The position numbers were made by a program, and so were the translations under genes. A DNA stretch of 64,000 bases, from positions 35,782,196 through 35,846,195 of the forward strand of contig NC_052618.1 in the NCBI RefSeq assembly GCF_016545825.1, written 5' to 3'. The DNA comes from Eucalyptus grandis (Eukaryota > Streptophyta > Magnoliopsida > Myrtales > Myrtaceae). Positions 10,621-22,262 of this stretch are shown one piece after another (positions within the stretch are counted from its first letter, which is position 1; every line of letters begins with the position of its first letter). The notes beneath the pieces were generated by a model. The model was given only the letters and a program-made list of their open reading frames with translations. It made no database searches and had not been told where the DNA came from.

Positions 10621-11834
10621 TGTGAGTTCTATTAGCATAGTACGCTTGACCTATGATTGATCCAAACTTCTCTTATCATTGTCCAACCACTTTTATTCCT
10701 TGTTTTTTCAGATGGGCTCTGTCGGAACACCAGCAAATCATAGAGATTTTTTTGATGCAGATGGGTTCTTCAGTTATGCTTTTATATACGCTTGTAGTTT
10801 GTCCTTCTCCCTCAAATAAAGGGAAATAAGTACAATATCTCACTTTTCTAAAAATTCATTTCGGCCCCAATGTACTAATTTCACATTCTGTCGCCCCTCA
10901 CTCCCGGCAAATCCATCTTTGAGCTGATACTTTTGAATAACTCACAATATAGAATGGATTAGGTGATACTTTTGAGTTAATTAGCATATTAGCTAGACAT
11001 TCTTGCTTTGACAACAGGTTAACTTCTTTGATTTAACATATTTTTCTTCATCTGCATTCGAGGAAGTAAAAAGAAACTACTGTTTCTTAGGTCCCAGGTC
11101 TCTATTACCATTGCTTTGCGTTAGCTTTTTTCATTATAAAGTTTCTAGAGCCTGTTTTTACTCCAATCGCGATAAGATTACCATCTTGGTAATTTTTGCC
11201 GATGTCAATTACCATCTGTTTTCTCCCACTCCAATTAAGCGTCACATGTTCTGATCATCCAGTCATATAAGGTCAAGGGTGCATTTTTAATTAGATATGA
11301 AAAATTGTAAAAATACTTTTCCCCCCAAGCAGATATCAGAAGATAGTGTTCCTGCGCTATTGCGTAAAGCTTCTTTTGGGGGACACTGGACACACTAGGT
11401 TGGTATGATAATGTATGGCCACCATCGAAAGTACAATTGACTCTCATATGGTAACGGATTACTTTCGGGATCTGGAGTACTATTCATTTTTCTTGCTTCA
11501 TTTCTTAACCTTTTGTGGCAAATGTTGGTGGCAGAACTTCTGATAAAAAGATTCTGGATATAAATACCATTCCCACCAAGATTACTAATGCGTTCCTTTC
11601 GTTAATTTCCTTATATTCAATTTAATTAAGGGCATATGCTCTCACCGAAGCTTGCCTCTTTATCCAGATATGTGGTTGATGAAAATGTTCAGCATCATAT
11701 TTGGGAGCTCTAGAGCATTATTCAATATGAGATAAGGAGATCAAGATAATAGAAACATAAGAGGAGTTCTCATACTTCAGAATACTTAGGAGAATTGGGA
11801 GGAGGCAAATGTCAACATATGGTCCAAGATTACT
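10621..11834. other. 3' flank of squalene synthase pseudogene, no gene seen
   Basis: Contains what would be the 3' untranslated region (for example CAGATGGGCTCTGTCGGAAC near 10713) and AT-rich DNA. Two short tracts here, 11576-11596 and 11611-11633, are duplicated inside the neighbouring LTR at 11823-11975. Confidence 0.5.
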
Positions 11835-12080
11835 TAATGCGTTCCGGAGATTTTTTTTTTTTTAGGGGATTTTTGTGGTTAAGTGTATGGAGTAGTGTAT
11901 ACGGTTAAGAAACAAAAGGAATAAGAAAAGATAGAACGATCTCCTCCCAAGGTTATATTCAATTTAATTAAGGGCTCATAAAGATTCCACCAGCCAAGGA
12001 TAAAGGGCTTCTTATTGGCTTGGATAAGCATCGATGGTTCTGAGTTGGTCGATGGAGTTACGTTGGATGCACCCGCATCA
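11835..12080 (-). repeat. 3' LTR of family A element, internally deleted
   Basis: Only 246 bp of the usual 880 remain. It starts TGATGCGGGTGCATCC (minus strand) at 12080. Two internal losses are visible. One is sealed at a CTTCTT microhomology near 12009. The other is filled by a foreign tract at 11953-11975 that is identical to 11611-11633. The outer end lacks the usual GTGATGGGGTGAGTGATTC. Confidence 0.85.
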
Positions 12081-13310
12081 TCCTCCCGGGGTTGTTTGAG
12101 ATTTGTCCTCAAATCTAGAAGGTTTTCATCCTCTAAATAAGGAGAAAGGTCTCCCACGTTGAATGTTGCTGAAACTCCAAACTCTCCCGGAAGGTCAATC
12201 TTGTAAGCATTGTCGCCAATTCGCTGAATAACTTTAAAGGGACCGTCAGCTCTAGGCATGAGCTTGTTCTTTCGATGAAATGGAAATCTCTCCCTCCTCA
12301 AGTGAAGCCATACAAGATCGCCTGGTTGAAATTGAGTCTTCTTGCGATGTTGATTAGCTTTCTTCTTGTAAGATTCGTTGGCCTTTTGAATGTTGGATCG
12401 AATATGCTCTTGGAGCTTCTTCATTGATTCAGCTCTTTTCCTGCCATCAAAACTCACTTGAGAGTTAGACGGAATTAGAATCAAATCAATGGGTGTGACA
12501 AGATTAATTCCATACACAACTTCAAATGGCAATCAACCAGAAGTATAACTTGGTGATCGATTGTAAGCAAATTTAGGATGCGCAAGCTTTAAATCCCAAT
12601 CTTTCAAACATTTACTCACCATACCACGAAGAAGAGTGGTTAGAGTACGATTTGTTACCTCCGTTTGGCCATCCGTTTGGGGATGACAAGCTGTGCTAAA
12701 TAAGAGTCTTGTACCAAGCATTCTCCATAGAGTCCTCCAGAAGTGGCTTAAGAACTTGGAATCACGATCCGACACAATGGTCTTTGGTACTCCATGAATG
12801 CGAATAATGTCTTTGAAATATAATTCAGCAATGTGAGATGCATCCATGCTAACATCCTCCCATGGCTGCAATGGCACCGGAAGTGGGGTATACAAACCTT
12901 GATGGAAATGGCTTTTTGATCTTTGACAAGTTGCACACCTTGAGATGATAGCATGCACATCTCCACTCGTCTTTGGCCAATAAAAATGCTCTTGCAGAAC
13001 CTCAAGAGTTTTGGTAATACCAAAATGACCGGCCAATCCTCCACCATCCGCTTCTTGAATTAGCAATTCGCGAAAAGAACTCTTCGGCACACATAATTGA
13101 TTTCCTTTAAAAAGAAACCCATCTTGCAAAGAATATATACCTTGAACTCCCCGCTTGCAATTGTTGATGATGGATGAGAACTCTGCATCTTCAAAATAAA
13201 GTTCTTTCATTGATTGAAATCCAAGAATCCTAGAGTCCAGAACCGCAAGCATAGAATATCTTCTCGATAAAGCATCTGCATTTGAGACGAAAGAAAAGGA
13301 TTGAAGAAAT
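12081..13310 (-). pseudogene. gypsy integrase (family A), degraded
   Basis: From high to low coordinates the integrase zinc-binding region shows GHFG, then CATCQRSKSH, then VSMD (first catalytic Asp), IVSDRDSKFLSHFW (second Asp) and TDGQTEVTNR (Glu), and ends in LPGEFGVSATFNVGDLSPY. About 35-37 residues that normally lie between VSMD and ASHIAELYFKD are missing, in frame (near 12833-12850). A stop interrupts the frame at about 12533. The C-terminal part runs into the 3' LTR. Confidence 0.85.
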
Positions 13311-14590
13311 TCTACCCATTTTGCATGTCTCGAATTAAGCTTGCGTTGGCCGCTAATAAACTTAAGCACCTCATGATCACAATGAAGGACAAATTGCTTT
13401 GGCTCAAAAATAATGACTCAATGATCAAGTGCTCGGACAATGGCATAGAACTCTTTGTCATAAGTCGAATAATTCCTTTTGGAATCGGACAGCTCACTAA
13501 AATATGCCAATGGTTTTGTGCTTGCACTAGAATAGCACCAATACCAACTCCACTTGCATCACACTCAACTTCAAATACTTTATCAAAATCAGGAAGTGCG
13601 GGAATAGTGGACTCACAAAGTTTCTGCTTGATTATGTCAAAAGTGTTTTGAGCAGCCTTTGTCCATTCAAAAGCACCATTCTTCAGGCATTCAAGTTATA
13701 GGAGCCATGACGATACTAAAGTTTTTGACAGAACGTCGATAGAAAGAAACAAGTCCATGAAAACTTCTTACATCGTAAATTGACTTGAACCGGCCAGGTC
13801 TTCATAGCTTCCACCTTGGTTTGATCCAACGGAGATTCCATCTTTGGAAACCACATAACCAAGAAACACAATGCTTGGAGAGAAAACTCACATTTCTCCA
13901 TTTTAGCATATACTTTTCGTTCTCAAAGACATTAAAAGACCTGTTTTAAATGAGAGATATGCTCCTCCTCGTTCTCGCTATAAAAACAAGAATATCGTCG
14001 AAATAAACAACAGCACAAATCGACCAATAAAAGAACGAAGAACCTCGTTCATAAGTCTCATGAAGGTACTCGAGCATTAGATAATTCGAATGGCATAACC
14101 AACCACTCATAAAGGCCTCCCTTGGTTTTCAAAGCCGTCCTCCATTCATCTCCTTCTCCCATTCTGATTTGATGATAACCACTCCGGAAATCTATCTTTG
14201 AAAACACAGAAGAACCATATAATTTGTCAAGCATATCATCAAGTCTAGGTATAGGTACCTATACTTAATGGTGATGTTGTTGATGGCCCGACTATCAACA
14301 CACATGCGATATGTACCATCCTTCTTAGGCACAAGTAGAGCCGGAATAGAACAAGGACTCATGCTTTCTCGAATGTATCCTTTGAGGATAACTTCATCGA
14401 CTTGTCTTTGCAACTCCTTTGTATCCTCCGGATTGCATCAATAAGCTGGCTTGTTTGGTAGTGGAGCACCGGGGATCTAATCAATTTGATGCTCAATACC
14501 TCTTATGGGAGGTAATCAAGTGGCAAATCCTCCGGAAACACATCTGCAAATTCTTTCAACAAGCAATGCATTTTTGGATGTATGGGTCAC
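13311..14590 (-). pseudogene. gypsy reverse transcriptase and RNase H (family A), degraded
   Basis: The minus strand codes VILKGYIRESMSPCSIPALL and VPKKDGTYRMCVDSRAINNI (reverse transcriptase fingers), then [17 protein letters not shown] text in other frames and FLGYVVSK near 13870. Then comes an RNase H region with PIPKGIIRLMTKS near 13470. Frames change repeatedly and stops are common, so this part is more decayed than the integrase. Confidence 0.8.
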
Positions 14591-16321
14591 TCTATCTCAT
14601 TCTTTTTCTTGACCACAAGCAAAGCAAATACATTCTTTTGTTTGCTAATGGCTCTCTCAACCCGTGTCTCACTCAACAACATATTTTCCTTACAAGTGTT
14701 TCCCTCCCCAGGTTGATTATTATGTATCGAATAAGGACTCAATGGTAAAAGAGTAAAGCATTTTTGTTCCTTATGAAAAGAGTATGTGTTTTTCCGACCA
14801 TCGTGCGTAGTATTTATATCAAATTGCCACGGTCTACCTAGTAACAAGTGCCATGCCTCCATAGGAATCACATCACAGACAACCTCATCTCGATAGTTCT
14901 TCCCAATCGAAAATGATATAAGAATGTGTTTGGTTACCTTCAGTTCATTCCCTTGATTGAGCCATTAGAGCTTGTATGGTTCTGGATGTTTCCTTGTTGG
15001 AAGCTTCGATTTGTCGACAAGAGTTGCCGAAGCAACATTGGTGCAGCTCCCACCATCGATGATCATCGAACACGCCTTTTCGTTAAAAGTGCAACGCGTG
15101 TGAAATATATTCTCCCTTTGCTCTTTATTAGGAGAAACTTCAACATGCAATGCTCTTCGGATGATCAACAGCTCACCATCATCGGCTTTCTCTACAACTT
15201 CTTCTTCCCGATCAGATTCGGAAATATTTTGATCTTCATTGTCAGCCTCTTGAAGTGCCGAATTAATCTCCTCAATTTCTTGAAGAGTCATAACTCTCCG
15301 ATTTGGACAATTTGCTTGTAAATGCCCAAAACCATGGCACTTAAAGCATTTCCTCGCATCACCTTCAAACTTCTTTTGGACTTCTTTGAAAGGCTCTGCA
15401 TTCTTTCCCTTGCCTTTGTCTTTTGTCGACGTACTCTCGCCCTTGCTTGACGAAGCACCCTTAAAATAGGATGTCGCCTTTGTTGAGGTTATGGAGGAAA
15501 ACCTCTTGCTCTTCCATTGTTTTTCGACTTTTACAGCTAACTTGCATACATCCTCAAAGGACCAATACGGTTGAAGTTCAACCATATCAACAATTTCTCG
15601 ATTCATGCCGCCAAGGAAACAAGCGATGGTTTGCTCGGGAACTTCTGGAACTTCACTCCTCATTTTGAGTTGTTCAAACTCACGAATGTATCCTTCAACA
15701 CCTATCCCATGTTGTCTTAGGGAGTTCAGTTTGAGGAAGAGATCTTGCTTATAGTTTTCGGGCAAGAACCTCTTCTTCATCAACTTCTTGAGTTTTTCCC
15801 AAGACTTGATTCGGCCTTTTCCTTCCCTTGCTCGTAGATGCTTTAGATTCTCCCACCATAGAGAAGCATATTTGGTCGCTTTAGGACAGCAACCTTACAT
15901 TTCTTCTCATCGAATAGGATTTGAAGTCAAAAATTTGTTCGATTTTGTGTAGCCAATCCACAAAGTCGTCGGGATTAAGATTACCGTCAAACTCGGGGAC
16001 CTCCACTTTAATGTCTCTTTCATCCTCCTTCTGCCTCCCTCTCCGTCTTCGTCTTGGAATTGGAGATTCAGAATCACTAGAGTGCAGAATCGTTCGGTTG
16101 TCTCTAGTCGACTCGAAATTGCCATTAGAATTTTGACGAGATTCAGAATCGTCACGCCGGTTTTGTTCATTAGGACGCCTTGCTGGTTGTCCTTGTCTCG
16201 CCGGATTCTCTAGAAGATTGAGGACTCACTCCCTTTGTTGTTGAAGATTTTGGATTGCACGATCTCGCCTTTCGTTGTGCGCTTCCTCTTGAGTCAAGCC
16301 TCTAGGAACTTGTTCATCCAT
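14591..16321 (-). pseudogene. gypsy gag and protease (family A), degraded
   Basis: The gag start MDEQVPRGLTQEEAHNERRD is at 16321. The capsid-like region includes GYIREFEQLKMRSEVPEVPE and FLGGMNREIVDMVE, followed by a CCHC zinc knuckle CFKCHGFGHLQANC near 15350. The protease active site reads CSMIIDGGSCTNVAS near 15060, followed by EAWHLLLGRPWQFDINTTHD near 14855. Several frame changes separate these pieces. The gag start lies only about 27 bases from the recognisable end of the 5' LTR, so the leader and primer-binding site appear to be lost. Confidence 0.85.
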
Positions 16322-16347
16322 AAGGAATTTGTAACAAAAGAAAGAAA

Positions 16348-17246
16348 GGGGTGAGTGATTCAAGAACGGAGATTTTTTTTTTTTTGAGGGGATTTTTGTG
16401 GTTAAGTGTATGTAGTAGTGTATACGGTAAAGAAACAAAGAGGAATAAGAAAAGATAGAACGATCTCCTCCCATGGTATAAAGGCCACGCCACCAACCGA
16501 GGATGAGGTTCGAGATCTACGAAGCTCACCACCAAGGCCTAAAGCTTCCACCAGCCAAGGATAAAACACTTCGAGATAGGAGAAGCTCACCACCAAGGCC
16601 TAAAGAGTCCACCAGCCTAGGATAAAGGGCTTCTTGGCTCACCACCAAGGAGTGATCTACGCTCCAAGGATAAAGAAACCGAAAGGAGTTATCCACTCTC
16701 CAAAGGAGTTCACTCAAGCTGAGGAAATCTCACCATTTTCATTCATGAAATTCGCATATCCCCTACATTGGATAGTTTCCCCTACTTATAGGAGGATATT
16801 AGCCTAGGAATTAAACATTCGACTCTTGAGCTACATAAAAATAAAAATAGCTAAGAACTTAATAAAAAACCATTATTAACACGGGAACTAAATGCCTTTA
16901 ATCGTCGGCCTTCCACATTCTCGAACAATTAGCTTTCCGTGTTCTTGAACCTTTGGCTTTCCATATTCTTGAACCACATTCGTGAACCTTTAGCCTTCCC
17001 AAAATTCGGGCTCCTCCCTTGACCAGAAAATAATCCTCCTGAAACTTCATCAATTGGTCATACAAGACATCTAAAATGGCCTCCCATTGATACCTATCGA
17101 TATACCACAAAGTACCGATATGTAATTAACATTATTCATTCAAAATGATCCATCGAAGAACATAATGCCCAACTTCTTTATTGGCTTGGATAAGCAGCGA
17201 TGGTTTTGAGTTGGTCGATGGAGCTATGTTGGATGCACCCGCATCA
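16348..17246 (-). repeat. 5' LTR of family A element
   Basis: 899 bp, starting TGATGCGGGTGCATCC (minus strand). Compared with the other two long copies it has an extra stretch near 16940-16985 where a TTCTTGAACC..GGCTTTCC unit is repeated. Its last bases, GTGATGCGTGATGG in the other copies, are replaced by GAAAGAAAGG. Confidence 0.85.
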
Positions 17247-17861
17247 ACTGCAGCAGTGCACTATCATGTAATGATTGGGCGTGGATGATAGAACTACAAC
17301 TCTTGCGAGAAATATGATTTTTGTGTAGAGAAAATCTTCAAACATTAAATAGAGGATCAGAAACAAGTATAGGGTGGTTCTGTATATGTGCGTCACTATG
17401 TTGCTCCCTTGATGAGAGATCTTTTTTTTTACTGACAAAATAAGGGAATGGTTAAATAAAGATATCGATGATTTCTTACCGGACTTTTAAGCTTAATGCA
17501 CAAGGCTAGGTAGGTTACCAAGACAGCTTCTTGAAGGACTTGTTGTGGAGAATATACGAATATGAAGCACAAAAGGAAAATGTTTCCCATTCTTCTAATC
17601 TGATTTTGATCCTGTATGAAGCTAGCTAGTATTTATAGAACTGCAGGCTGATGCTCCCAAAACCCAATTATGTATCCATTTTGCCTTGCCTTGACATGAT
17701 TTGAAATCGTACTTGATGCTATCTAACCGTATCATTTGATTATCGTCCACTGCACACGGAGATTATAATGACAATTGAGGTTTCCACGCATTAAACAAGG
17801 TTCAAAGTACTATAGCGATAGTAAGACAGCCTTTCAATGTTCCATGGGGTCAAGTAGAAGC
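17247..17861. other. Unique-looking spacer, no gene seen
   Basis: AT-rich DNA between the family A element and the next MITE. I see no coding pattern, repeat or element end in it. Confidence 0.4.
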
Positions 17862-18775
17862 TTAGGGCCTATTTGGTAACACTGCCAATAATAAATAATT
17901 CTGTTCTTTTGTTCCTAGGAGTAAAAAAAGAATGGAACTTTATTTGACAAATTTTTTATTTCCAAAAACAAAAATCAATTTTTTTTTGTTCCTGAAAATA
18001 GATTTGGAACAGAATGAAGAAGTAGAAAAAAGTTATTTTTTGTTCCCGAGAACAATTCTTGGAATCAATTCCATTTTTTTTCTTTTCTATTATCTTTTCT
18101 TCTCTCTTCTCCTCTTCTCTTCCATTTTCTTCTTCTTCCTTTTGGCCGGTCACTCATCTCGGCCATGGTTGGAGACTGGCTAAACGAGGGCCGGCAACCT
18201 CACCAAAGTATCGTTGGCCCTCGGCAACGTTGAGCCATGGCGAAGCTCGGCCTCGCTTTAGTTGGGTGAGGTCGACCTCACCCAAATTTGGTGAGGCTCG
18301 AGGCCGAGCCTCACCAAGCCACCTCTAGGTTGGCATCACTTGGTGTTGGTCTTACAAGACTGAGCCTCACTAGTGGCTGGGTGAGGTCGACCTCACCTAG
18401 CCTCGCATTGCCATGGTGAGGCTCGACCTTGCCAGGTCAGGGCAATGCTGACCTTGTGCCGCCTGGGTGAGGTAGAGGCTCGCTTGGCCATCGGTGAGGC
18501 TTGGCCTCGCCTAAATCTATGAGGCCGAGGCTTGCCTTGGCCAGGCGAGCTTGTTGGACCTTGCTTGGCAAGCGGTGGCTGATGATTGGCTACAAAGAAG
18601 GAAGAAGAAGAAGAGAAAAAGAAAAAGCAAAAGGAAAAAAAAAGGAAAAAGAGAAAATTATAGTAAAAGTATTAAAAAATTAAAAGAAAAAAATTTAAGA
18701 ATCCTACTAAACGCATTTATGTCTTACAAATAGAAATTTTGAACAATTACCAAGCACACTTTTTTTTTAGAAATT

Positions 18776-21700
18776 TGTAACACCCTCGATACCGACCCAT
18801 GTACATCGGCCATAAGGTCTTAAAAGGATCAATTATGGGCCATTAGCCATGGACCGATCAATTCAATCGATAAGGAATCAAGGATCGATCATCGTCATGA
18901 TTTGGTTGAGGTGTCGGCCGTGAATTTCTACCAACCATACAGATGGGATAGGATCCCCAGCTCATAAGATGACTTTTTTTTATCATGAGAATTGATCACG
19001 GAATGAGTTTGGATAGGCGGATGATCATGATCAGTCATAGCGCTCGGCCGCGGTGATTCCACCGGGCTATGCATCGATTCACGGACGATTCGACGTGATC
19101 AAAAGCGATCATATTCCAACCAAAAATGCATCATTCCCTATTTTTATTCTTAGTGATTGGAAAGGGATCTTGAATTGGTGATGTCCGATCATGAATCGGT
19201 AATGCGTTGACCATGAACTATACGGATGGATCGGGTGCCAATCAGAATGAGCTCAGGGATAGACCCGGCTATTCCTTCACTAATTCTAAGGGGCATGAGT
19301 GCCTTGGCTTAATGTTAGGCCATGGGTAGCCTTAATATTGGCTTTGAACCGACCGAATGACAACTAACCCTTTTAGGCCGACTAACCGTCCAAATGAACG
19401 GCTCGAGCGAGCATGGGGCATGATAACCAAATCTCGGGTATATGTGATTCGGTTTTTCGAGGTGTATCGAATGATCCCTTTTCCGGCCCTAGAACCAACT
19501 TAGATGATGAAATTCTCTAGAACTCCTTCTTGAGGAAGAAAATGACAAACTAGAACTTTCTAGAATATTCTAGGTTCTTCTTGAAGAATAATGACTCACC
19601 ACTTTGGAGAGATATTTCTAGATTTGATAAGGATTACCAAAGACTCACCTTGGGAATTAAGTAAGGGACTCTTGGACAAATGAACCACTAAGAATAGAAC
19701 TTAGTAGAATATTCTAGAAGGACAAAGCTTAGAAAGCAAATTCTTGAATTTAGGCATATGCTAAATATCCAAACCCGATGATTAACTAAATCTAAGCATT
19801 TAATGAGAATGGTGAGTCATTAGCTTAGGTGTCCATGAAAGATATGATCATCATTACCATAAGATTTTCCTTAGACAACAAGTAGGCCAAGTCATGATGG
19901 CATTGTATAAATGATCCAATAAGAATGAAACAAGTAAGCCTCCAATCATTACACTAAGCCATTAGGTGTGCTACCTTTTAAAATAGGCATGACACCTTGC
20001 AACTTAGGCCTACCACCTCAATGTCATATTCATGCCACTCCAAGAAATATGATTGGACCATTTGGATGAGTAATGATAAGGTTGGTGCCTATAAATAGAT
20101 GGAGGCCCCATTCATTTCCATCATTGGAACCCCTTTGCCATTCACACACCATTCTCCCATTTTCTCTCCTTTCTTCCAACCTCGCATCTTCAACCCACGA
20201 AGTTATCTAGGTTGGTTCTCAAGTTTGCCGAGGTAAGTAAGATTCCTTCCTTTCTTCTAAGAAAGTAATTCCTATCATTAAGGTTAGTAGGTGCTCACCC
20301 ATCAAGCCATGGGTAGTTTGCAATGTCTTTTGTTTGATCTTATTTGTTATGAAACATGGCCATGTGCTTGAGTCATTTATGTCAAGAATGGAGCTGAGGT
20401 TCGTTTGGATTGAGTTCATCGCAAAACAAAGTCACCCAAGCCATAAAGCCTTGGTTTTGGCCTAAATAGGATGTCGGGTCCAAGTCTCGCTTGGTGCGGG
20501 AATCACCCGAGGCCGCAAAGTCCTAAGTTGACAATGAAGCATGTTGATCTTATGTTTTGATCGGTATGATGATCGCTCAAATCCACGAGGTCTTAGTAAG
20601 GCACCAAGTATGCTGATTTCCATAGTCCAAATGGATGCAGGGACTTTGTGCTTGGCATTGAATAAAATTGCGAGTTGAGGGTCATTCTTGATACATGTGT
20701 ATTCACATTGGGTTGGAGTCGAGGTCCATCAAGCTTGGGATTGTCATTAAAGAGAGGTGTACTCAAGTCTCAAGGTCTTGTATCGGTATTGAGGCATACC
20801 GTTTTCGAGCCTTGTCCAATACAGGGATCGACACTAAGTGATTGATTCAAGTTACGGACTAAAGATCGTACCTGACATATTTGCTAGTGAAGTATAAGAA
20901 ATTCATGACACACACGAATGAATGAGCACGCCTTCGGGCCATGCTGTCAACTAAGAGTAAAAATAAAAATCGGCATGTGTAATGCATTTATGCATGCACT
21001 TAAAGAGGAAAAAGCGCCCATCACCACGTAGCATTAGCGGTGATGCCTCATTTATTAAATGGGATGTCTCGGTTGAGCCGAGATGCCTTGGTTGAGTCCG
21101 AATGCCTGAGTTTTGAACCTAGAAGCCTTGAGAAGCTAGCCTTGAGAAGCCTTGGTCAAGCCATGAAACTCAGCAAGAAGGTGGAAACCTTGGCCGAGCC
21201 AAGAGGGCTTGGTCGAGTTAGGACGACACTAAATGAATTTGCATGAGTGCTGATATATGCATAAGTATCATATGTTGATATATTTATTGATAAGCCAAAG
21301 GTAAGTATGCATCGAAGCCTGTTGCGAAGAACATTTACATGTAGTCAAAGGTAGCAACAAGTTTGTTATTGATCTACCATCGACACTATTTGCGAGTGTT
21401 GTACTTGTTAGGCTTTAACAATAAGATGCTTTCCTAGTAGAGAACTAGGAATTTTACTTATTGAGTTTTCCCAAAACTCATCCCTCATCTTTCAGTCGTG
21501 TAAGCATGGAAATCTCACATCGGTTTTGGAGCTGCAGTCACGCTAAAGGAGATAGGATTTCCCTTGGCCTATGTGGAAGACTTGTACTGTGATGTAAAAA
21601 GAAAAGAGGGCCCGCAAAGAAAGGGCTTGTGAAAGTACTGTTATAATATAAATTAGCGTGTTCTTCTTGATGTAGGTCCCAATCTTCCCTACTGTTGTTT

Positions 21701-21837
21701 GTCTGGGAAGTTGTTTATTCATGTTTCCGCATGTGCATGATAACAAGATAAAAAGAATCGGGACGGCGACAAGCCTAAGATGTCGTGAAAATAACCCTTG
21801 TTGCTTGCGACCTAGGAGATGGGGTTGGGTCATTACA
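18776..21837 (+). mobile_element. Solo LTR, 3062 bp, nested in a MITE
   Basis: It begins TGTAACACCCTCGATACC and ends GGGTTGGGTCATTACA, so its ends are the inverted pair TGTAA/TTACA. AAATT flanks it on both sides (18771-18775 and 21838-21842), a perfect 5-bp duplication. A TATA box, TATAAATA, lies at 20090-20097, so U3 would be about 1.3 kb. No gag or pol is visible, so I read it as one very long LTR, as in Tekay/Del-type chromoviruses (family inference), not a whole element. The 3' third has GAGAAGC and CTTGGTTGAG-type imperfect repeats (21040-21230). Confidence 0.85.
20090..20097 (+). promoter_or_regulatory. TATA box of the 3.06-kb solo LTR
   Basis: TATAAATA followed by GATGGAGGCCCC, about 1.31 kb from the LTR start. 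Transcription would begin near 20120. Position and context fit an LTR promoter. Confidence 0.6.
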
Positions 21838-22151
21838 AAATTGTTCCTAGGAATAAAATCTAAAAAAAAAAAATCATTTCTAATCAAAAATTATTTCCGA
21901 AAATAGAATCGTTACCAAATGTGCCCTTAATGATTTCTTCTTAATAGTAAACCTCCCGCAAGTTACCTCTACAAATTACCAAAGTAAGAGTTCTTCAATC
22001 TTTGCTATGCACGTGGACCTCCGGAAGGTCCAGTAAAATTTGGAGGTTGGATTTGTTCATTTTCTTTTCTATGTCTATGATTGCAGCAAAATGGCAAAAA
22101 AGGAGCATTTTGTGAAAGAAAAATAAAAGCTCCCAGCCCTCCATTTTTCAC

Positions 22152-22219
22152 ATGTTCTTACAGTTGGAAAATTACCAAAAATAATTCTAAAACTATTACA
22201 ATTGTGTCAATTTAATCAT

Positions 22220-22262
<43 letters not shown>

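Larger units (their letters stand above)
11835..17246 (-). mobile_element. Ty3/gypsy retrotransposon family A, degraded copy with both LTRs
   Basis: Read on the minus strand, the order is 5' LTR (16348-17246), gag, protease, reverse transcriptase, RNase H, integrase, 3' LTR (11835-12080). This is the Ty3/gypsy order. A purine-rich tract (CCCCGGGAGGA) sits just upstream of the 3' LTR. No primer-binding site is visible after the 5' LTR, and the 3' LTR is cut to 246 bp. No matching target duplication was found (TTACT on the left, ACTGC on the right). The last pol frame runs past the start of the 3' LTR, as described for CRM-type elements; I treat lineage as open. It cannot be autonomous. Confidence 0.9.
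17865..21926. mobile_element. Harbinger/Tourist-like MITE hosting a solo LTR
   Basis: The left end GGGCCTATTTGGTAAC and right end GTTACCAAATGTGCCC are inverted repeats, flanked by TTA on both sides (17862-17864 and 21927-21929). The 3-bp TWA duplication is typical of PIF/Harbinger. Without the 3-kb LTR inserted at 18776 the MITE would be about 1.0 kb. Its centre is GC-rich and carries several short palindromes such as GTGAGGTCGACCTCAC. Related copies lie at 3383-4005 and 60393-60955. It has no coding capacity. Confidence 0.85.

Noticed and set aside
18059..18683. Open frames in the GC-rich MITE centre
   Set aside because: They follow the palindromic GC-rich core and Lys/Glu runs. No domain, and interrupted in related copies.
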